DNA of 64,000 bases from Cellulomonas pakistanensis (GTDB lineage: Bacteria; Actinomycetota; Actinomycetes; Actinomycetales; Cellulomonadaceae): positions 1 to 64,000 of the forward strand of contig NZ_BONO01000014.1 of the NCBI RefSeq assembly GCF_016862755.1. The letters run 5' to 3'. A program made the translations under genes and the position numbers. Numbering within the stretch: the stretch's first letter is position 1; every line of letters begins with the position of its first letter. The notes beneath the pieces are model-generated. The model had not been told where the DNA came from. It did not search any database and saw only the letters and a program-made list of their open reading frames with translations. Positions 58,416 to 64,000 of the stretch are shown piece by piece.

Positions 58416-59687
58416 TCAGCGCGGCGCGTCCTCGATCGCCGGCTGCGGCGCGTCCACCACCCCGTCCTCGTTCTCGTCCGCGGACCGCGCGCGCCTCGCG
58501 TCGACCCGCAGGAGCACGGCGGCCGCCGTCGCCGACAGCACCGTCCCCGCCAGCACGGCGATCTTCGCGGCGCCGACCATCCCCTCGTCGCCCTCGAACG
58601 CGAGCTCGGCGATCAGGAGCGAGACCGTGAACCCGATCCCCGCGAGCAGCCCGACCGGCGCGAGGTCCCGGATGCCGACGCCCTCGGGCAGCCGCAGGCC
58701 GGACCCGCGCGTGACCAGGGTGACCGCGCCGAGGATGCCGAGCACCTTGCCCAGCACCAGGCCGAGCACCACGGCGAGCACGACGGGCTCGCCGAGCACC
58801 CCGCCGACGCCGTCGCCGTCCACCAGCGTGACGCCCGCGGCGAAGAACGCGAACAGCGGCAGCGCCAGCGCGGCGGACCACGGCCGGACGGCGTGTTCGT
58901 AGCGCCGCGCCCGGGACCCGGGCGCCCCGGCGCGGGCGCGCGCCGGCACCGTCAGGCCGAGCAGCACGCCGGCGATGGTGGCGTGCACGCCGGACGCGTG
59001 CATGAAGCCCCACGCCACGAGGCCGAGCGGCCACAGCAGCCAGGGGTGCACGTACGGCGACCGCACCAGCAGCGCGAACAGCGCCACGGCCGCGACCGAC
59101 ACCGCCAGGGCGCCGAGAGCGACGCCGTCGGAGTAGAAGACCGCGATCACGATGATGGCGAGCAGGTCGTCCACGACTGCCAGGGTGAGCAGGAACGTGC
59201 GGATCGCGACCGGCAGCCCGCGCCCGAAGATCGCGAGCACGGCGAGCGCGAACGCGATGTCCGTGGCGGTGGGCACCGCCCAGCCCTGCGCGGCACCCGC
59301 GTCGCCCGCCGCGGTGACCACGGCGAGGTAGATCGCCGCAGGCACGACCATCCCGCCGACCGCCGCGATCACCGGCACGGCGGCCCGCCGGGGGTCGCGC
59401 AGGCTGCCGGCGACGATCTCGTGCTTCAGCTCGAGGCCGACGGTGAAGAAGAAGATCGCGAGCAGGCCGTCGGCGGCCCAGTGCGCGAGGTCGAGGTCGA
59501 GGTGCCAGGCCTCGGGCCCGACCGTCCAGGAGGACACGTCGTGGTACGCGTCCCGCCACGGCGAGTTGGCCCACACCAGGGCGAGCGCGGCGGCGGCGAT
59601 GAGCAGGGCCCCGCCGGTGGTCTCCCGGGACGCCCAGGCGCGGAGCGAGCGTGCGGGCGTGGGGGTGGGCGTGTCGTGGTGCGGCAT
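58416..59687 (-). CDS. nhaA: Na+/H+ antiporter NhaA
   Basis: Expels Na+ in exchange for protons at the plasma membrane. 423 residues, about 12 helices: ETTGGALLIAAAALALVWANSPW, DGLLAIFFFTVGLELKHEIVAG, PTATDIAFALAVLAIFG (first transport Asp), LTLAVVDDLLAIIVIAVFYS (the essential Asp pair), GIRDLAPVGLLAGIGFTVSLLIAELAF. C-terminal acidic tail. ATG 59687 with GGGGAGA upstream; longer in-frame extension is noncoding. A -10-like TACCGT lies at fwd 59773-59778. Confidence 0.94.
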   Translation of the reverse strand: MPHHDTPTPTPARSLRAWASRETTGGALLIAAAALALVWANSPWRDAYHDVSSWTVGPEAWHLDLDLAHWAADGLLAIFFFTVGLELKHEIVAGSLRDPRRAAVPVIAAVGGMVVPAAIYLAVVTAAGDAGAAQGWAVPTATDIAFALAVLAIFGRGLPVAIRTFLLTLAVVDDLLAIIVIAVFYSDGVALGALAVSVAAVALFALLVRSPYVHPWLLWPLGLVAWGFMHASGVHATIAGVLLGLTVPARARAGAPGSRARRYEHAVRPWSAALALPLFAFFAAGVTLVDGDGVGGVLGEPVVLAVVLGLVLGKVLGILGAVTLVTRGSGLRLPEGVGIRDLAPVGLLAGIGFTVSLLIAELAFEGDEGMVGAAKIAVLAGTVLSATAAAVLLRVDARRARSADENEDGVVDAPQPAIEDAPR

Positions 59688-59963
59688 GGGTCTCCCCGGG
59701 TCGCGGCTGAACCCCCGCGCGGAGGGTCGCCGAGCGGGGAGCCGACCAGACTTCCCGGCACACCAGCGGACCACGGTACGGGGCGGCCCCCGACCCCGCA
59801 CACCGGGTCCCACGAGCCGGACGCCGGCCCCGGCGCGCCGACCTGCGGGAGCGGGCCCCGAGCGGGTGAAACCGTCCGCTCGATGTGACAGGGTCAAGCG
59901 CTTCCCTCAGGATGGTCAGGTTTTGCGATCAGCCCGACGACCCCGACGCACCTGTGGAGACCC

Positions 59964-61922
59964 GTGAGCCAGCACGGCACCGGCAACGCCCGCACCTCGT
60001 CCGAACCGACCCCGCCCGTCCCGTCCGGTACCGGCTCCGGCGCCCAGCGCACACGCGCCGCGCGGGTCATCCGCGAGGTCACCTCCCCGGAGACGACCGG
60101 CACACCGCACCCGGCGCTGCTGCCCGGCCTCGGCGTGGAGCAGACGCGCACGACGTTCGGCGTCGACCGGGTCGTGTTCTCGGTCGCCGCCGTCCTGACC
60201 GCCGCGGTGATCGCGTGGGGCGTCGTCGACCCGGGGTCGCTGTCCCGCGTCGCGAACGCCGGCTACACCGTCGTGACCGAGGACTTCGGCTGGTTCTTCG
60301 GCGTGCTCGCGATCGCGGTGTTCGCGTTCATGCTGTGGCTCGGCTTCGGCCGGCACCGCGGGGTGACGCTCGGCCAGGACGACGAGAAGCCCGAGTTCTC
60401 CACCGTGTCCTGGGTCGCGATGCTGTTCTCCGCGGGCATGGGCATCGGCCTGCTGTTCTACGGCCCGCTCGAGCCGATGACGTTCTTCCTCGACCTGCCG
60501 CCCGCGTTCGAGGACGTGGCCGCGGGCTCCGACGAGGCGCGGCACGCCGCGCTCTCGCAGACCCTGTTCCACTGGGGCCCGGTCGCCTGGGCCTTCTACG
60601 CCCTGGTGGGCGGCGCCGTCGCGTACGCCACCTACCGCAAGGGCCGCTCACCCCTGATGTCGGCCCTGCTGGAGCCGATCTTCGGCCGGCGCACCGAGGG
60701 CCCGCTCGGCAAGGTCGTCGACGTGTTCGCGATCGTCGTGACGCTGTTCGGCACCGCGGTCACGCTCGGCATCGGCGCCCTGCAGATCGGCCGCGGCGTC
60801 GAGCTCGTGGGCGGGGTCGGCCCGGTCGGCAACGGCCTCGTCCTCGGCATCATCGCCGTGCTCACCGTCGCGTTCATCTTCTCGGCCGTCTCGGGGCTCA
60901 AGCGCGGCATCCGCGCGCTGTCGAACATCAACATGGTCCTGGCCGGGCTCATCGGCGTGTTCGTCCTGGTGGTCGGCCCGACCGTCCTGCTGCTCAACCT
61001 GATCCCGGGCGTCCTCATGACGTTCCTCGGCGACCTGCCGGCCCTGATGGCGCAGTCCCCCGCCACGTCGGACGACGCCCAGGGCTTCATGAGCGCGTGG
61101 ACCACCTACTACTGGGCCTGGTGGGTGTCCTGGACGCCGTTCGTCGGCCTGTTCATCGCCAAGATCAGCCGCGGCCGGACGCTGCGCGAGTTCGTCACCA
61201 CCGTGATGGTCATGCCCAGCCTCGTGTGCCTCGTGTGGTTCACCGTGGTCGGCGGCACCGCGACCTGGCTCGAGCAGCAGGGCGCGGGCCTGAGCAGCGC
61301 GGAGTCGGGCGAGGACATGCTGTTCCTCATGCTCGACCAGCTGCCGCTGAGCACCGTGATGTCGGTCCTCGCGATGCTGTCCATCGTGATCTTCTTCGTC
61401 ACCAGCGCCGACTCGGCGTCCATCGTGATGGCGAGCATGTCCGAGCGCGGCAACCCGGCGCCCCGGCGCGCGACGATCATCGCGTGGGGCCTGGCGCTGT
61501 CCGCGATCGCCGCCGTGCTGCTGGTCGGCGGCGGCCAGACGGCCCTGTCCGGGCTGCAGAACCTCATGATGGTGGCGGCGCTGCCGTTCACCGCCGTCGT
61601 GGTGCTCATCATGGTCGCCTGGGCCAAGGACCTCGCCCGCGACCCCCTGACGCTGCGCCGCCGGTACGCCCGCGAGGCGCTCGACCAGGGCGTGCGCGCC
61701 GGGATCGAGGAGCACGGCGACGACTTCGTGCTCGGCGTGGTCGCGACGAAGCCCGACGAGGGCGCCGGCGCGTGGCTCGACACCGACGACCCGGCGCTCA
61801 CCGAGTGGTACCAGCCGGAGGACGCCGCCGACGAGGCGGGGCCGGCGGAGCCGGGCGCGGCGGAGGCCGCTCCCGACCCCGGGCCGGGCCCCGCCCCCGA
61901 GCCGGCGACCGCCGACCGCTGA
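59964..61922 (+). CDS. BCCT-family betaine/carnitine/choline transporter
   Basis: Imports quaternary-ammonium osmolytes with Na+ or H+. 652 residues, 12 helices: GVDRVVFSVAAVLTAAVIAWG, WVAMLFSAGMGIGLLFYGPLEPM (glycine stretch), HWGPVAWAFYALVGGAVAY (aromatic box), and signature TYYWAWWVSWTPFVGLFIAKISRGRT. The N-terminal 45 and C-terminal 90 residues are long cytosolic tails; the latter, Pro/Glu/Asp-rich, may sense ions as in BetP. GTG 59964 with GGAG upstream. Next to nhaA, suggesting shared osmotic/ionic stress role. Confidence 0.93.
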   Translation: MSQHGTGNARTSSEPTPPVPSGTGSGAQRTRAARVIREVTSPETTGTPHPALLPGLGVEQTRTTFGVDRVVFSVAAVLTAAVIAWGVVDPGSLSRVANAGYTVVTEDFGWFFGVLAIAVFAFMLWLGFGRHRGVTLGQDDEKPEFSTVSWVAMLFSAGMGIGLLFYGPLEPMTFFLDLPPAFEDVAAGSDEARHAALSQTLFHWGPVAWAFYALVGGAVAYATYRKGRSPLMSALLEPIFGRRTEGPLGKVVDVFAIVVTLFGTAVTLGIGALQIGRGVELVGGVGPVGNGLVLGIIAVLTVAFIFSAVSGLKRGIRALSNINMVLAGLIGVFVLVVGPTVLLLNLIPGVLMTFLGDLPALMAQSPATSDDAQGFMSAWTTYYWAWWVSWTPFVGLFIAKISRGRTLREFVTTVMVMPSLVCLVWFTVVGGTATWLEQQGAGLSSAESGEDMLFLMLDQLPLSTVMSVLAMLSIVIFFVTSADSASIVMASMSERGNPAPRRATIIAWGLALSAIAAVLLVGGGQTALSGLQNLMMVAALPFTAVVVLIMVAWAKDLARDPLTLRRRYAREALDQGVRAGIEEHGDDFVLGVVATKPDEGAGAWLDTDDPALTEWYQPEDAADEAGPAEPGAAEAAPDPGPGPAPEPATADR

Positions 61923-61929
61923 ACCACGA

Positions 61930-61964
61930 GGGGACCCGGGCCGGCCCACCAGGCCCGGGTCCCC
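61930..61964. terminator. Bidirectional terminator after the BCCT gene
   Basis: Perfect 13-bp stem GGGGACCCGGGCC (61930-61942) with 61952-61964, 9-nt loop, between convergent genes. Confidence 0.85.
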
Positions 61965-61967
61965 CGC

Positions 61968-64000
61968 TCAGCGCACCTCGAGCGCGTACAGCGAGTACCC
62001 GAACGCGCCCGAGCGCTGCACGCTGCGCACGCGCACCTCGCGGACCGTGCCGTCGACCGCCACGACGTCCGTCCCGCCGTCGCCGTCCGCGACCGTCGCG
62101 AGCGGCTCCCAGCCCGCGGCCCCCGCGGCGCGGCCCTCGACCACGTAGCCGACCGCGTACGCGTCCTCCCACGCGAGAGTCACCTCGCGCACCCGCTCGG
62201 TGCGCCCCAGGTCCACCGCGAGCCAGGCCTCGTCGGTCCACGCGCTGGCCCACCGGGTGCCGGGGTCGCCGTCGACGGCGTTCGCCGGGCCGAACCCGGA
62301 CCACTCGTCGGAGGACGACGTCGCGGCCGCGCCCCGCGCCAGGTCGGGGGTCGGGCGGCCCTCGGCGGACCAGACCTCGAGCGCGTGCAGCGAGACGCCG
62401 TACCCGGTGGTCCGGCCGCCCGCGAGCACGCGCACGTACCGGGCGCGGACGTCGTCCGCCGGGTGCACGGCGCGGCCCTCGCCGCCGTCCGCCACCTCGG
62501 CCACCGTGGTCCACGCCTCGCCCTCGGCGGCCCGTGCCTGGACGCGGTAGTCGGCGGCCGCGGCGCGCTCCCAGTCGAGCTCCACGCGGTCGACCCGCAC
62601 CACCTCGCCCAGGTCGACCTCGAGCCACTCGCCGTCGGCGGCGGCGCTGGACCAGCGGGTCGACGGGTCGCCGTCGACGGCGTTGCCGGCCCGGAGCCCG
62701 GCGCTCTCCTCGGAGGACGCGGTCACCGGCTTGCCGACGGCGACGTCGCGGACCTCGCCCGTGCCGGACGTGCCGCCGCCGTTCGCGACGACCGTCACCG
62801 TCGTGGCGGCGGACACGCCGGCCACCGCCGCGGTGACCGCCGCGGTCCCGGGCTCGGCGCCCGCCGTGAACCGCCCGTCGGCGCCGACCACCCCCGCGCC
62901 CCCGGCGGACCACGTCGCGTCGACCGGTCCACCGGCGCCGGTGGCGTCGAACGCGTACGCGGTCAGCACCGCGTCCGCGCCGGTCCGCACCGTGGTGCCG
63001 TGGGGCGCCAGCAGCAGCCGGGTCGGCGCGATCTCGGTGGCGGCCCGGGTGCCGGTGAGCTCGACCTCGTAGAGGGAGTAGCCGTACGTCGTGAGCCGGC
63101 CGAGGCCGTGCACGCGCAGGTACCGCGCGGTCGCGTCGAGCACCAGGTCGTCCGCGGCGGCGTCGGTCTTCGTCACCGTTCGCGCCGTCGACCAGGGGCC
63201 GTCGGCCGACGGCGCCGTCTGCAGCGCGTAGGACGACGCCGCGGCGCCCTCCCAGACCAGCCGCGCCCCGGTCAGGTCGTAGGTGCCGCCCAGGTCGAGC
63301 ACCAGGTCGACGTCGTCGACGCCGTGCGCGCTCTCCCACCGGGTGCCGGGGTCCCCGTCGACGGCGAGAGCGGCGGTGTTGCCACCGAGCTCCGACGACG
63401 CCGTCGCGGTCGCCGCGAGCCGCCGGTCCGCCGCCGGGCCGACGACCGCGACCACGGCCGTGCCCCGCGCGCCGCCGAGCGCCGCCGTCACGGCCGCGGA
63501 GCCCGGCGCCGCCACCGTGAGCGTGCCGGCGGCGTCGATCGCGCCGTCGGTCGTCGACCAGGCGACCTCGCCGCCGAGCGGGGCCGGGTCGCCGTACTGG
63601 TCGAGCCCGGTCGCGGTGAACGTCGTCGGCGACCCGGCCTCGACCCGGGCGAACCCGGGCGTCACGGACAGCGCGGTGAGCCGCGGCGCGGTGCCGACCC
63701 GGATCGCGGCGGTCGCGACGACGTCGCCGCTGCGCGCCGTCACCGTCGCCCGCTCGGTGACGGTCGTGGCCGTCAGCTCTCCGCCGGCGTCGATCGTGCC
63801 GCCGGCGTCGACCGACCACGCCAGGCCGGGCAGCGGGACGACCGCGCCGTACTGGTCGTACCCGGTGGCGGTGAAGGTGGTGGTCGAGCCGGGGGCGACG
63901 GTGGTCGCCTCCTGGCCGACCACGATGCGCGCCAGCGCGGCGTCCCCGCGGTGCACGAGCTGCGTCCGGGCCGGCACGTCGATCGTGCCGACCCGCTCCG
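61968..64000 (-). CDS. C-terminal part of a large secreted discoidin/Ig-domain protein (5' end outside window)
   Basis: 677 residues visible, frame open to the right edge. Two Ig-like beta domains with FTATGYDQYG and FTATGLDQYG (Big-type) are followed by three F5/8 type C (discoidin) domains, each with AVDGDPxTRWxSA and VDLG or LDLG cores and ending SLYxxE/LEV-like strands; a further Ig-like segment lies between the first and second. Such tails bind glycans in large extracellular glycoside hydrolases of actinobacteria; the catalytic domain must lie beyond the window. No sortase or membrane anchor at the C-terminus. Confidence 0.85.
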   Translation of the reverse strand, partial: ERVGTIDVPARTQLVHRGDAALARIVVGQEATTVAPGSTTTFTATGYDQYGAVVPLPGLAWSVDAGGTIDAGGELTATTVTERATVTARSGDVVATAAIRVGTAPRLTALSVTPGFARVEAGSPTTFTATGLDQYGDPAPLGGEVAWSTTDGAIDAAGTLTVAAPGSAAVTAALGGARGTAVVAVVGPAADRRLAATATASSELGGNTAALAVDGDPGTRWESAHGVDDVDLVLDLGGTYDLTGARLVWEGAAASSYALQTAPSADGPWSTARTVTKTDAAADDLVLDATARYLRVHGLGRLTTYGYSLYEVELTGTRAATEIAPTRLLLAPHGTTVRTGADAVLTAYAFDATGAGGPVDATWSAGGAGVVGADGRFTAGAEPGTAAVTAAVAGVSAATTVTVVANGGGTSGTGEVRDVAVGKPVTASSEESAGLRAGNAVDGDPSTRWSSAAADGEWLEVDLGEVVRVDRVELDWERAAAADYRVQARAAEGEAWTTVAEVADGGEGRAVHPADDVRARYVRVLAGGRTTGYGVSLHALEVWSAEGRPTPDLARGAAATSSSDEWSGFGPANAVDGDPGTRWASAWTDEAWLAVDLGRTERVREVTLAWEDAYAVGYVVEGRAAGAAGWEPLATVADGDGGTDVVAVDGTVREVRVRSVQRSGAFGYSLYALEVR

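Noticed and set aside
59688..59963. Ion-sensing riboswitch before nhaA
   Set aside because: I could not recognise conserved elements of any nhaA-associated RNA motif; only a plain leader with a possible -10.
1..64000. tRNA, rRNA, transposase or integrase genes
   Set aside because: None recognised on either strand.

Overview
The window is chromosomal DNA of a very GC-rich actinobacterium, most likely a member of the Cellulomonadaceae (inference). Support: the codon bias, the many GTG starts, a class II DAHP synthase, an actinobacterial cytochrome bcc-aa3 branch (diheme QcrC, CtaF), a GlnR box before glnA, and a secreted glycoside hydrolase with a LacI regulator. I place 55 protein genes and no rRNA or tRNA gene. 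From memory, the backbone follows the Mycobacterium tuberculosis pknL-aroG-plsC-fadD15-(DnaQ/UvrC-like)-trpD-ctaE-qcrCAB-ctaC-erpA-(glycerate kinase)-pepA-sucB-(TIGR01777)-(DUF4191)-(RDD)-glnA order, interrupted by local islands.

Layout. 1-8.3 kb: end of a LysM/lytic transglycosylase, a PASTA Ser/Thr kinase, an AraC regulator with a VOC protein, overlapping pfp and aroG, and an acyltransferase. 8.4-17.5 kb: ROK glucokinase, long-chain acyl-CoA ligase, NYN protein, DnaQ-UvrC-like fusion, small RAM protein, a 544-bp gap packed with hairpins, trpD overlapping a receiver-like gene. 17.7-26.5 kb: ctaE-qcrC-qcrA-qcrB, sodA and, on the other strand, ctaC-ctaD-ctaF; together these encode the quinol-to-oxygen supercomplex. 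26.6-31.9 kb: a cysteine-desulfurase homologue that lacks the PLP lysine, erpA, a degenerate glycerate-kinase homologue, nadA and a DJ-1/PfpI protein. 32-42.4 kb: M20 peptidase, DUF3043, aldo/keto reductase, the divergent yczE/yczR pair, a lipoprotein, pyrD with a coupled small gene, two membrane proteins, pepA and a small conserved protein. 42.6-50.5 kb: lpdA-sucB, then an island with a secreted glycosidase and a LacI regulator, then the TIGR01777 protein. 50.6-64 kb: an oxidoreductase, an MMPL/MarR pair and a flavodoxin at the place where lipB-lipA sit in relatives, then DUF4191, RDD, glnA, nhaA, a BCCT transporter, and the C-terminal part of a large discoidin-domain protein that runs off the window.

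The most unusual points are these. (1) The NifS/IscS-like protein between ctaC and erpA keeps its cysteine loop but has no lysine at all, so it cannot hold PLP in the normal way; the glycerate-kinase homologue on the other side of erpA has also lost its motifs. (2) Several families of long intergenic palindromes occur, with three related hairpins clustered between 15.56 and 15.99 kb. (3) The secreted glycosidase is frame-shifted just before a sortase signal (LAVTG plus membrane anchor). (4) lipB-lipA are missing from a conserved locus although SucB has two lipoyl domains. (5) A large share of genes have a TANNNT hexamer 6-8 nt before the start codon, which indicates widespread leaderless transcription.
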